This document shows, piece after piece, positions 23,492 through 33,800 of a stretch of 64,000 nt of DNA. The DNA lies in NCBI GenBank assembly GCA_019614645.1, contig JABWDB010000001.1:7810001-7874000 (forward strand), given 5' to 3'. Under the pieces are notes generated by a model, which was given only the letters and a program-made list of their open reading frames with translations, ran no database searches and was not told the DNA's origin. The position numbers and the translations under genes are program-made. Source of the stretch: Stratiolaelaps scimitus. Lineage: Eukaryota; Arthropoda; Arachnida; Mesostigmata; Laelapidae. Within the stretch, counting starts at the first letter, position 1, and each line of letters begins with the position of its first letter.

Positions 23492-26376
23492 ACCCAGACC
23501 CCACCGCCCCAGCCCGAGACGCCACCCCAGCCCGTCGTGCCGCTTCAGCCCAAGACGCCACAGGCCCCCCGCGTGTCCCGTGCCCGCATTGCGAGGGCAG
23601 ATTCTCCCGACGCGGCCTCAATAGGCACATAACGGTGCGGCACCCGGAGGTCCGTTCGGTGCCTCAGCCGAGTCCAGCGCCCCAACCGCTCGAGCTGCGG
23701 CTACAGGCGGCCATGCGTGAGGCCCGCGTCTTCAGTATTGTCCCAAAGGCTACGCGTTCCCTAGTCGCCGTGGCCCTCACAGACGTGCTCCGGGACGTTC
23801 ATACCAATAACGACGTCTCCTCCTGGGAAGCGCTCCTGGCTTTCGCCCGAGTGGTCTTGCAGATGCCGGACAAAGGCGACACCTCCCGCTCCCTCCCAGC
23901 TGTGATTCGGGGGAATCTAGCGGCCTTCCGCGCCGGGGCGCGCTTGGAGTACCGCTTGCGTCGTCACCTCGCTCGCGGCCCTCGTCCCCCGCCCACGGAT
24001 ACGGGCCAGACGGCTGCGCGTATAGCCTCCCAAAAACTCTCCGAGGGTGACATCTCTGGTGCCGCCCGGGCCCTGTGCTCTACCGACTCGGCCACGGACT
24101 CGGCTGAGGCTCTCGACGCCCTCAGGGCGAAGCACCCCCCTGCCCCTCCTGATTACGCCTTCCCCGACCGTCCCCCACAGGTCGACATTGCCCCAACATC
24201 ACCTGATGAGGTTTTTGCGGCCGTTTCCTCTTTCCCCCCGAGCTCGTCAGCCGGCCCCGATGGCCTTCGGCCGCGTCATCTCCGCGACCTGCTCTCTCCG
24301 GCACTCGGAGCCGTCGCCACTGCCCTCGCCAAGGCCCTCGCTAAGGTGGTCGACTGCATGCGGGCCGGCACGGTTCCATCGGCGCTACGGCCAATACTCT
24401 TCGGCGCGCGCCTCATCGCCCTCAAGAAAAAGGACGGATCGATACGGCCCATCGCCTGCTCCAGCACGATTCGTCGCCTGGCTGCTAAGATTGCCTGGGT
24501 CAACGAGAGGGACACGGTCGTGACCCTGCTCGGCCCAACCCAGTTGGGTTGCGGCCAGGCGTCTGGGACGGAGATCGCTGCTCACGCGGCTCGCGCCTTC
24601 ATCCACGCTCATCCGGACGCGGCCCTGGTCAAGCTTGATTTTCGCAATGCCTTCAACACGGTCCGTCGAGATCTCGTTCTGCGAGAGGTTGCTGAGCACG
24701 TCCCTGGCCTCTTCCCTCTGGTCGACCTGGCCTATCGTGGTCCCTCCCATCTGATTATGGACAACGCCGTCATCAGCTCAGAGTGCGGGGTCCAGCAGGG
24801 GGACCCGCTGGGCCCAGCCCTCTTCTGCCTGGCCCTCCGGCCCCTCGCTGTGTCCCTCCAGTCGCGTCTGCGGCTGTGGTACATGGACGACGGAACGTTG
24901 GCAGGTGATCCGGCGACCGTCGCCTCCGACGTTCAGCGAGTACTCGACTACGAGGGGCGCAGCGGCCTCGCCCTCAACCCCACGAAGTGCGAGATCTTCT
25001 CTTTAGACGCGCAGCCCGACCTCCAGCGGTCGCTCCCAGGATGCCGTCTCACTCAGAGGTTGTCCCTCGAGCTTGTCGGCTCCCCTCTCACGGACGAGGC
25101 CATCCGGCCGCTATTGGACCGTTGCCTCGAGAGGACGGCCGTGATGCTCGACCGACTGCCCCTGTTATCGGCTCACCAGGGGCTGTTCCTCCTTCGGTCC
25201 TGTTTCTCGGCGGCACGCATGCAGCACTTGCTTAGGACATGCCCGGCCGGCACTGAGGCTTCAGCCCTTCACGAGTATGACGACTTGGTGTTGGACGCGC
25301 TGACGACGATCCTGAACCTCCAGCTCCCTCCGGAAGCGGCGTCGCAGGCTACCCTTCCAGTCCGCTTCGGGGGCCTCGGCATCCTCAGTGTTCGCCGCTT
25401 GGCCGACGTTTGCTACGCCGCGTCGCTTACGGCGGTTGCCGACATGGTCGCTACAGTCCTCCCCCCCGAAGCGCTCGCCCACTTCTCCGCCTCCCAGGAA
25501 GCTGCCCTTGACCAGACGGGTGCCCGCGCTCGGGTCCCTCCGGACAAACAGAGCAAGCAGCGGGCATGGTCCGATGCCCTGCACCAGGAGCTGCGGGACT
25601 CCCTCCTGGCCTCTGCGCCACACGCTGCTGACCAAGCTCGCCTCCGGGCTGTCGACAGGCCTGGTGCGGGGGCGTGGCTCCACGCGCTGCCCTCCTCGTC
25701 CCTTGGTACTGCTCTAGACGATCGCTCCCTCCGCTTCTGTGTGGGCCTTCGCCTCGGGGCCCCTGTAGTTGCGGCCCACAGCTGCGAGCGTTGTGGGGAC
25801 CCCGTCGCAACGAATGGCCATCACGGTCTCTCGTGCGAACGCAGCGCCGGTCGCCATCCGCGACACACGATGCTTAATGACACGCTCGTGAGGGCCCTCC
25901 ACTCCGCCGGTATTCCTTGCACAAGGGAGCCACAGGGCCTCGACACCTCTGACGGGCGCCGCCCTGACGGCCTCACCCTTGTCCCCTTCCATCGAGGGCA
26001 GCACCTGGTTTGGGACGGCACTGTGGTTGACACTCTAGCACCCTCTTATGTCAACCACTGTGCAACCATCCCCGGTTACGCAGTAGCGCGTGCGGAGCGG
26101 GCAAAGCTGAGGAAGTACGCCGCACTCCAAGCAACGCACCTGTTTTCCCCCCTCGCCTTTGAGACCCTGGGCGGGCACGGCCCTCTCACGGCGAACTTCC
26201 TCGAGGGGGTCTACCACAGGTTGATCCGCGCCACCGGGGACAAGCGCGCTGGCTCTTTCCTCCTGCAGCGCCTGTCCCTCGCTGTGCAGAGAGGCAATGC
26301 CATCGCCTTCCTCGGGACGTTGTCGTCCTCACCCCCCCCCACCCCCACAATCCCTAGAAATTCCGACCTATTGTAA
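23488..26376 (+). CDS. ORF2: C2H2 finger, reverse transcriptase, restriction-like endonuclease
   Basis: 962 residues, ATG 23,488 to TAA 26,376, apparently intact. In order: one C2H2 finger (C32, C35, H47, H52), which in R2-type proteins helps bind the target; a conserved segment G-P-D-G-L-R-P-R-H-L near residue 255 at the start of the reverse transcriptase; motif A K-L-D-F-R-N-A-F with Asp384; G-V-Q-Q-G-D-P-L-G-P (motif B); Y-M-D-D at 465-468 (motif C); then the thumb. The C-terminal part has the zinc motif C766-x2-C769-x8-H778-x4-C783, then R-P-D827 and W-D843 of the PD-(D/E)xK-like endonuclease, and a following K-L-R-K-Y. Family knowledge: the endonuclease nicks chromosomal DNA and the polymerase copies element RNA from the 3' hydroxyl. 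YMDD replaces the more common Y/F-A-D-D. All catalytic residues I can check are present. Confidence 0.93.
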   Translation: MNPDPTAPARDATPARRAASAQDATGPPRVPCPHCEGRFSRRGLNRHITVRHPEVRSVPQPSPAPQPLELRLQAAMREARVFSIVPKATRSLVAVALTDVLRDVHTNNDVSSWEALLAFARVVLQMPDKGDTSRSLPAVIRGNLAAFRAGARLEYRLRRHLARGPRPPPTDTGQTAARIASQKLSEGDISGAARALCSTDSATDSAEALDALRAKHPPAPPDYAFPDRPPQVDIAPTSPDEVFAAVSSFPPSSSAGPDGLRPRHLRDLLSPALGAVATALAKALAKVVDCMRAGTVPSALRPILFGARLIALKKKDGSIRPIACSSTIRRLAAKIAWVNERDTVVTLLGPTQLGCGQASGTEIAAHAARAFIHAHPDAALVKLDFRNAFNTVRRDLVLREVAEHVPGLFPLVDLAYRGPSHLIMDNAVISSECGVQQGDPLGPALFCLALRPLAVSLQSRLRLWYMDDGTLAGDPATVASDVQRVLDYEGRSGLALNPTKCEIFSLDAQPDLQRSLPGCRLTQRLSLELVGSPLTDEAIRPLLDRCLERTAVMLDRLPLLSAHQGLFLLRSCFSAARMQHLLRTCPAGTEASALHEYDDLVLDALTTILNLQLPPEAASQATLPVRFGGLGILSVRRLADVCYAASLTAVADMVATVLPPEALAHFSASQEAALDQTGARARVPPDKQSKQRAWSDALHQELRDSLLASAPHAADQARLRAVDRPGAGAWLHALPSSSLGTALDDRSLRFCVGLRLGAPVVAAHSCERCGDPVATNGHHGLSCERSAGRHPRHTMLNDTLVRALHSAGIPCTREPQGLDTSDGRRPDGLTLVPFHRGQHLVWDGTVVDTLAPSYVNHCATIPGYAVARAERAKLRKYAALQATHLFSPLAFETLGGHGPLTANFLEGVYHRLIRATGDKRAGSFLLQRLSLAVQRGNAIAFLGTLSSSPPPTPTIPRNSDLL

Positions 26377-26403
26377 CGTTTAATATATTATAATAAATAT
26401 ATA
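26377..26403 (+). other. 3' UTR and AT-rich 3' tail of the element
   Basis: 27 bases between the ORF2 stop and the target duplication, with AATAAA at 26,392-26,397 and a TATATA end. No poly(A) tail is present. Short non-poly(A) repeats at the 3' end are common among non-LTR elements. Confidence 0.75.
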
Positions 26404-26415
26404 TAATTGACAGTA
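26404..26415. repeat. 3' target-site duplication of the RLE retrotransposon
   Basis: TAATTGACAGTA, the exact partner of 22,157-22,168. Confidence 0.9.
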
Positions 26416-28865
26416 GCTAATGTAACCGCTACCTCGTGATATGCCTTTTTTTAGAGTGGGAGCACGTAGGCGAAATGTGTTGATTATCCAGTTGTATCAG
26501 TAATGTCCTTTGATACCTTTTTGATGTGTGATCAGTTGAACTTATGTTCCTAAAGTGTCTACTAACACGTGTCTAATAAGCAAATAAAGAATTATAAAAT
26601 CAAGTTCGAAGATTGAGGTTGATACGATGGTAGTCCAAGTCCTACATGAAAGACTGAGAAACGCGATGGTTCTTAATGAATCACACCTGTCATTTAACAG
26701 ATAATGGCACCCCGCCAATAGTTTATAAAAAATTATGTACTGCTCAAGAAGAGGAGCTTAAACGTAACTGTAAACGGGCTTTTAATTGCACTTCTCTGTC
26801 CGGGTACATCAAAGGTCGGTCAAAGGGTTCACACCCTTTTTTATCTGTATAATGGACGTGTAATTGATTACCATAAATATTGTTCCTTATAAACTTCACA
26901 GAGATGAGTGTGGCATTTGCGGCATGTGGATTGTGCGGCAATATTGGCAATTATAATAAATATAATTAACAACCTTTTTCTTGTAGCTTGACATGTCAAT
27001 AGCCTGACATGACAACTAAGGTGGTAATTTTCAAGTATGGATTTTGCAAGAGATGTTAGTGCTACAAGATATTCTAACGTTAATAATTTAAATAACCCCG
27101 TCACACACAATTTTCTAAATTCAGGAGCATGTACGTAGCAATAATAAGTTGCTAGGCCGAGCGCATTTTGTTTTCAAGATGAAAGTGATCTTGACCCGAC
27201 CTAAAAAGTATCTAGTATATTTACTTCACGGAGAGCTTGTACGTGAAACAGGTCTAAGAAAATAATAAAATAAACAAGAAAGTATGAGAAGAAAACGTTA
27301 CTATTTCATCAAATTTTAATATTATATATAAAATATTATTGTACATATTTGACCACCTCAAACGTATCTCCATATGACATGGTCAGGCATGGTTTGTTTA
27401 TGAAGACTTACAAATATTAGTCGAGGCGATTTAGTTGACAATCATTCCCGTGGGCCAGCCGTGAAAATGGAGGGAGAAACCTATCTTAAAGCAGGACTTA
27501 CAAGCCTTCCTGGTGACTAATATACACAGAGCCTCAAAATACATTGGGATTTTGCGTATAATGTATGACACCAGTATTTCTGACGGCTATCCACTGGCAT
27601 TATAAATCTTCAAGCACTCATTCTATGCATGAGTTTTTTAGCGTCGGATACCCCGTGACATTTGGAAACCTCCTCAGCGTCCTGGGTAGCTCAGTTGAAC
27701 GCTGGATCTGCCAGGCCAATTGACAAAGCACACTCAAGAACTACTGGCCTCCTATTTCAGCGCTTCGACCGATACAGCCGACATTGGCAAAGCCACGGTA
27801 AGCATTTCTTGAAACCCGATGATATGACCAAAGATGTTGTTGTTGTTCATGGGGAAATGATTTTGTGGAGTTGGTCGCGGTAGACCGACTTGGCTTGCAT
27901 ATTAAAATGCGTGGCTGTTGTAAAGTGTGTCAGTTCCAAGACGTGTATTCGATGTTGGTTATTGGAAATAATAGGTTTCAGCTACGAATAATATAGACGT
28001 AGTTTATTACGTGCATCCTTCAAAACTCGTAATCCCACTTTTACTTATTCACTTCTTCCTAGGACTTGACGATGACAGATTATTTTAAAAAAATTGACTT
28101 TTGAACACTGTAAATATTCCAACGTTTAAAACCTTGAATTGACGTGAGTTACAATAATGGCAAGTAGATTACGTTGCAGAATTATAGAATCTATTGTATA
28201 TATACAATACGACGAGGCTTTTGCAGTGTCGGTGTTCGATGGGAACGCCGGAAGCTCGTTCATCGATGTGTTTGCGGCTAATATGACCCAGAAGAAGATT
28301 CGTTTTCTGGGAAGAAACCAGTCACTGGAAGAGAAGGCGGAAGAATCAGAGCACACATCCCTCTCGTGATCGATCTTGTGGTTCAAAGGGCCCCTACTCT
28401 GACACCCAAAAGCCAGGCCCTATCGCGCCGCCTAGACACGGAAAGCCTTCTGCGTTCACGAAGTCCTCCCAGTGCCAGCGTCACCAATGCGAAAGACTAC
28501 GCTCAGCATCTCGTCGAAATTCTCCTGTCATCGGTAAGACCGCTCCCAAGAAGCACAAACCTGGCTCGACTATCGCTGCCGTCTGGCCTGGAGAACTCAA
28601 AACGCCTTCATACTTCGCAGTATACCCCCTGGTCCATAGCGCAAGCCTAGCGATGGCCTTAGAAATGGGTATCACACCGCAGTTCGACCACATGCTCGAT
28701 AGACTCGACCGCCCTGACTGGCAGCTTGGACGGAATGTTCCTCATGTCTGTACGCGATGCGGTAGCATGATACGGACGTTCGTCACGGCGAGGAAAGATA
28801 AAGGCAGGGACGAAGGGCGACCCCGTTGGGCAGGAGTTCTTCGTGCGGGATATCCTAGGACGTCC
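26416..28865. other. AT-rich intergenic DNA
   Basis: No supported gene. Apart from the tRNA-like relic at 27,680, the frames at 28,126-28,868 (60-94 codons) are unassigned. The GC-richer stretch 28,380-28,865 directly precedes a LINE relic and may be part of it. Confidence 0.4.
27680..27712 (+). other. tRNA-like relic (possible SINE head)
   Basis: GGGTAGCTCAGTTGAACGC resembles the 5' part and D-arm (A box) of a tRNA, and CTGG-ATCTG-CCAG just after it can form a small stem-loop like a shortened anticodon arm. No clear B box (GGTTCGA) follows at the expected distance, so this is not a functional tRNA. A decayed tRNA-derived SINE or chance are both possible. Confidence 0.28.
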
Positions 28866-28867
28866 TA

Positions 28868-29200
28868 GGAGGCCCTCAGGAGCTTACAGCGCAACAAAAC
28901 AGCCGGCCCCGCAATAAACACCTCCGAAGCGTCCTCATAGTGATCCTTACAGGGCCGCTATTTTCAATCAGCGCTGAAGGAACAACACGGGTTCCGGAAG
29001 GACCGTTTGATCGCAATGACACGCAGGACAAATGGTAATTGACAGAAAAATAGGAAAACATAGAAAATTCAAAAGGGGGAGGCAAAATGACGGCTAATGG
29101 CACACTGTCCTTGCTGGCTCCACTCCCGTGCGTCAGCAAGTTCCCGTATCTCGGGGTGGCCATCTCTTCAAGCGGCTTCAGCTTCACCTTACGCATACCA
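28868..29200 (+). pseudogene. LINE (APE-type) reverse transcriptase relic with internal deletions
   Basis: Three family blocks appear in order but packed far too closely. A-L-R-S-L-Q-R-N-K-T-A-G-P at 28,872-28,910 resembles the block before the reverse transcriptase palm. E-Q-H-G-F-R-K-D-R at 28,980-29,006 is a classic LINE motif. V-S-K-F-P-Y-L-G-V-A-I-S-S-S-G at 29,132-29,176 resembles the C-terminal F-x-Y-L-G block. The polymerase core between them, including the catalytic D-D, is deleted and frames are shifted. This is a dead, heavily trimmed copy, probably of the jockey/CR1/RTE/R1 range. Confidence 0.6.
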
Positions 29201-30500
29201 TTGAGATGCAGGAAAGCGTTGTGTACATGTTGGAATTTTTCTTATTGAATAGCTATCAAACAAGGTGAATTATAAGTATGATTTATTGTGATTAAAAATG
29301 AGCGCCACAGGAGGCCTTAACGGTAGATTAATATGGAGGTTTATTTTTCGTATTACCACTGGACAATGTCATATACTTCTAGTACAATGCATCATAAAGC
29401 ACAGGTTGACTCAGCCGGTCGAGCCCAGATAAACTGAAGCTTCGAACAGCTCATTGATGGGTGCGAGATTAACTGGTTCCCTTTGAACATTACCGCTTAT
29501 AAACGCTCCGCACTCTTTTAATCCACGCCACATGTTTTCAGGTAGGGTCTCCAAACTGTCATCGAAAATGCCTTTTCGTGAAGATCTTATTTAGCTGAAT
29601 CATTTCCGAAATGACATCGAAATTCTAGCCAATAAAATAAAAACTAAAAAGCACTTATTTATTAGCTAGCACTCGCTGCGTATTTTGTGGCGCATTTAAT
29701 CAAATGTGTTTAGTTTCGAGGAAGTTGCACATAGAGTTGCCTCAAATCGTTACGTCGGGAAAACGAATTTGTTTTGTGTTCCCTCAGTTTACGAAACGGT
29801 TCTGCTTTCGCATATCAGTTTTAATTTAATACAAGCCAGGCAGGCACTCTTGGCCTTGTCAGGCCCCGCTTCGAGGGTTGCGGCCATGCACCTCACACGC
29901 GACTTATTCCCTTCGTGGAAGAGAAAGCGAGCAGTTTGCCAAGATCAACGCTGGTGTCTCGTTACGAGAGGCGATACGATCGGGTTCTCATAACTTAAAG
30001 CTGCAACGCAAGACGACGAGGAACAAGTGGCCGAATAGCAGATACAGCCAAGGTCGAGAGAAGCCAAAAAAAATCACGCATCACAGTACAATAAGTGCTG
30101 CGAGCGCGCCTTTTCGTTCACCGTTTTCTGGAGATAGGTGGATATGTCATCATCAGGGACTGAGAAGTATTTTCACAATACGTCAATAATACACCGATAC
30201 AGCAAACAGTGTGAGCCAATGAAACTTGGAAAACAGGTTCGTATCTATGTATGACTATGACGACCACAGCTAACTGCCGAACTTGCTGAAGAACCAATGG
30301 CGTCTAAGGTACGACGAAATAGCTAGTGGCTCTAACGACTCACGGAATAAACTTAAATAGAAGGGAAGAAAAATAGTGATATCGACCTTCTGCCAACATT
30401 ATGTGGTCTGACCGTAGATTATTATATATCAGACAGTTAACATGGCAACCCAGGGCTCATTCGGCATGTCGGAACGGCAACCCAGGGCTCATTCTACATG
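29201..30500. other. AT-rich intergenic DNA
   Basis: No supported gene. A 19-bp direct duplication (GGCAACCCAGGGCTCATTC at 30,444-30,462 and 30,476-30,494) lies at its right end. The frame at 29,878-30,189 is unassigned. Confidence 0.4.
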
Positions 30501-30519
30501 GAACAGATGGTGAAGGCGC

Positions 30520-30880
30520 TGTTGGACACTCCTGGACGCGACTTAGGCCTTCAAATTCAGTTCGCCATGATATTATGTTAAAGGTCGTCGCCCACACAGG
30601 ATTAAACAACCACATCTTAAATTGGTTTTACTCATATTTAGAAAGACGAAAGTGAAAATTCGGGTAGTACCGCTCAATCTGAGGAGGCCACAGTGAACAT
30701 ACGACTGCTATGAGGGGCTCCGTTCTCGGTCCTCCCTTCTATATCTCGTACATAAATGTAGTTGCTAAATATGAAGGCTCTCCCCAGGCTCGAGCCATTT
30801 ATTTTGCAGGCGGTCCGATACATCCGATCCAGTCTACCTAATACGATATTTAGAAACTAACTGGCTTTTGAAAGATGTTT
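30520..30880 (+). pseudogene. LINE reverse transcriptase relic (CR1/jockey-like)
   Basis: The frame near 30,550-30,655 reads S-V-R-H-D-I-M-L-K followed by H-T-G-L-N-N-H-I-L-N-W-F, which matches the motif A region of LINE polymerases, but the F-D-x of motif A is damaged. After a stop, R-G-S-V-L-G-P at 30,714-30,735 matches the motif B block (G-x-x-Q-G-S-V-L-G-P) and is followed by Y-I-N. The expected A-D-D block near 30,800 is degraded. Stops and shifts throughout make it a pseudogene. Confidence 0.65.
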
Positions 30881-33800
30881 ATTCTGTTTTTCCATCAACT
30901 ACATCTGAGGCTGAACGAGACGACCACGGCACTTCTTCAGATTCGTACAGTCCTTGTCCACATCATCGGCGGACTTATCCGCTTCAAAAGTGTACCGTTG
31001 GACACACTGCTTCAGCCGTGGCCTTTGGTAGCATCCTCCAACAATACATGAAGTAACTGAAATAAGCTGGTTAAATAACGACCACCGAACATGTGACCGT
31101 TGGTGTGACTTCCCTCGCGTCTGTGTGTGTCACGTCTACTAAAAATATAGTACTGCATGCTTTACATGGTGCTTTCGTTGAGCCTCTTTGAAGGCGTCTG
31201 CGGGACAACCACAATGCAATCACGCAAAGAGTTCAAATAGTTCGAAGCGATCGTCTCTGAGCAGCGCTGGGTGTACGTTGGTCACGCTCCGTAACGCACA
31301 CTCGCGCGGAGTTCATTACGTGAAGCAGCTTTTCATTCACAAGTCCACCATAACTCACATGGTCCTTCGCTAGTTTGGCATGGAAAGTAGTTGACTGGTC
31401 CTTCATTCACACTCCTTCGCGAAGCGTTAGACGGGAAGTAGACGCAAACCAGTGATCTGGGAACCAGGGGGAATACACGGTCCCGGTACGCCAAGGTCTA
31501 ATACTTGAGGCCACAATATTGTGTGATAGGGTACCTCTAGTTCTTTGAAATTCTAAGACATTATCTCGATACAAAAAAAAAAGTAAAAATATATTTTATG
31601 AACAGATCTATGGTGTTACTTATGTAGGGATGATACCGGGGGAACGCCCCTCGTCTTAAATCGAACAGTGTGGGGATTTCTTTCTCTCGACGCCAGGAAG
31701 TTCGGTAGTTTCCCCATTACTATAAATACTGAATTATTACGATTATCGACACCGAAATATTTCATTGTTCCCGATAAACAGCAGCAGTTTTTTTTCTCGA
31801 ACAGCGTCAATATTCAAATTTTCGTACCCTTCGAATGACATTGATTTGAATTACTCTAGGTGTATTGCAAGGTAATGCAAACAGGAAGCACTATTTGTAT
31901 AGACCGCTTTGAATATGGTCAGGTGTGGCGAAAGACTCATATGACTGGGTGTACCGCTTACGAGGATATACACGACTAGTCTTGTTTATGATTCAGGCAC
32001 TCTGCCGGACCGAAGTCTCCTCGCTTCGATCTCTTTTAGTTATATGGCTGCAGCCTTAAGGGGTATGACGAGGAAAGTTCTCGGTGTCCGAGAAGTTTGT
32101 AAACTACGACCAGGCGGTTGTCCCTGACAGACGAGAGAAATCTCGGGTTTCAGCCAGTTCGGTCAATACTGTTATCAAGTAACACATACATTTGACATAA
32201 TCCAGCTATTTAGTTAGTTACTCGAGTCGAGTGGCCCTCAAGGCTAGCAAAGGACAGCTTGCTTTCAATCGTGGCCACCACTCGATTCAACAGCACTCAT
32301 TTGGATACACTGTCGTAGGTAACAGGGGTAATCTAACGAATGATTCAACTTTAAGTGCTAAAAGCATAACCGCATACAGTCTGCTGGTTCCACGCAAACA
32401 AACAGGCTCATACGCCGTTTCGCACGTGTTTTGCTTGAAGTTGCTTTCGTTAGACGGATAACAGGGCAATGCGAGTGGCGACTTCATACGTACTATACTT
32501 ATTGAATCAATCCGGCCGAAATGTAATCATTTCCATATGTAAGTGTTAGCCTATTAGAGGTTCAATAAAATCGAAGACATCAGGCTGCGCCAATGGTCTT
32601 TCTACAGCTGCCCTTTACCAAGTGAGCGAAGGAGTACTTGCATCATGCATGGACACCTTTCCACGTATTCGATTGATTGCAGCATAACATACAACACCTA
32701 AGGCGGATATCTATCGCAGATGCATCAGGACATCAGGACAAACCCTCCACCGATATTCTTTCTTATGCTTCTTATTGATGGAGGTCGTCCCACAATCACT
32801 ATTTATCCGTAAATAGGCGGGAACTGTATTGCAACAAAGTTACATCGGTGACGATTGTAGACGTACGCGTACCTGGAGAAGCTAGGGTAGGGTTCCCAAA
32901 GGTGATCAACTGCAATCCCCAGGACGTATCAGCCTGAGGTATATGAAACGCTCCCCAATGGGTCGGCTAATGAGTGTATGCTAGCCAACGGATTCCACCA
33001 AAAGGCTTGAATAGCTGGGAAAGCGAGAAATGTTATACTTGAATTGCGCAACAGCCAAAAACCCTACGACTTGTGATACTATAGCTACAATGTTTAGCGT
33101 CTGATCGACAACAGAGCTCGCACTGCCAAGCATGTTTTGATCGAATTAGACGGCGGTGCTGGCGCGTGTATACTCGGAAAGAATCAACGAGCACACGTTC
33201 TCGCGGGTCGCTATCGCGGCGAACTCTCGTGTTGGCTATTTTGTTTTATCACATGAAGTAGAGAACCCTTACGATTACTTCATAATCGAAAAGTCCGTGG
33301 CGTCCACCCGCGCTTCAATCTGCTTATACCTAAATCAACCCGTCAAACATACTCCTTATAACATGATAGGCTAAGTATGCTGAGAAGATAGTGCAATAAG
33401 CATTCGAGATACCCGAACCCTTGTCTGCCTGCAGATTAGCTTAGCCATGTGTCTGGCAAGCGGCACATGAGAGTGTTTAGTTTCATTCAAAGTAATGTGA
33501 TCAATCACATTAATACGCTAGTGACTTCCGCACAATTATAGATTGGTCAAAAGTTCGAAACCTGCACCTCACCTACACGACTACCCAGCATTGACCTCCT
33601 GGGTCAGATACACCAAAGCTGCAAAGCGTCATGTCAGGTTGACTTGTGTAGAAATGTCCAATGAACTTTAACGATGTTTTGATTGCTTACGTCTTGTGGT
33701 GAAACTTTGCGTTATTTGCAAGAGTTTTGTTTTTCTACCTGATGACTGTACTACCAGACGCGTCAATTGTGTATCAGTTTCGAAAGGGTCTTCTTTTGAA

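Larger units (their letters stand above)
22169..26403 (+). mobile_element. non-LTR retrotransposon with restriction-like endonuclease (R2/R4/NeSL/CRE/Utopia-type), 5'-truncated
   Basis: A 4,235-bp insertion bounded by a perfect 12-bp target-site duplication. It encodes ORF1 (zinc knuckles) and ORF2 (C2H2 finger, reverse transcriptase, RLE), which overlap by ATGA. There are no LTRs and no apurinic (APE) endonuclease. The 3' UTR is only 27 bases, AT-rich, contains AATAAA (26,392-26,397) and ends in TA repeats instead of poly(A). The element is much richer in G+C than the flanks. ORF1 runs to the left border without an ATG, so the copy is 5'-truncated. An intact ORF2 and a perfect duplication suggest recent insertion. 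The exact clade cannot be set without a phylogeny. Two ORFs set it apart from classical single-ORF R2. Confidence 0.93.

Noticed and set aside
22157..26415. Site-specific insertion into U2 snRNA or 28S rDNA genes (Utopia or R2 targets)
   Set aside because: The flanks are AT-rich and I see neither rDNA nor U2 sequence next to the duplication, so this copy is not in those targets.
30890..31056. Gypsy-type RNase H shard (V-A-F-G-S-I-L-Q-Q)
   Set aside because: Only about ten residues resemble the family and the rest does not align; too short to support.
33545..33565. tRNA B-box-like GTTCGAAACC
   Set aside because: No A box or acceptor stem at the right distance upstream.
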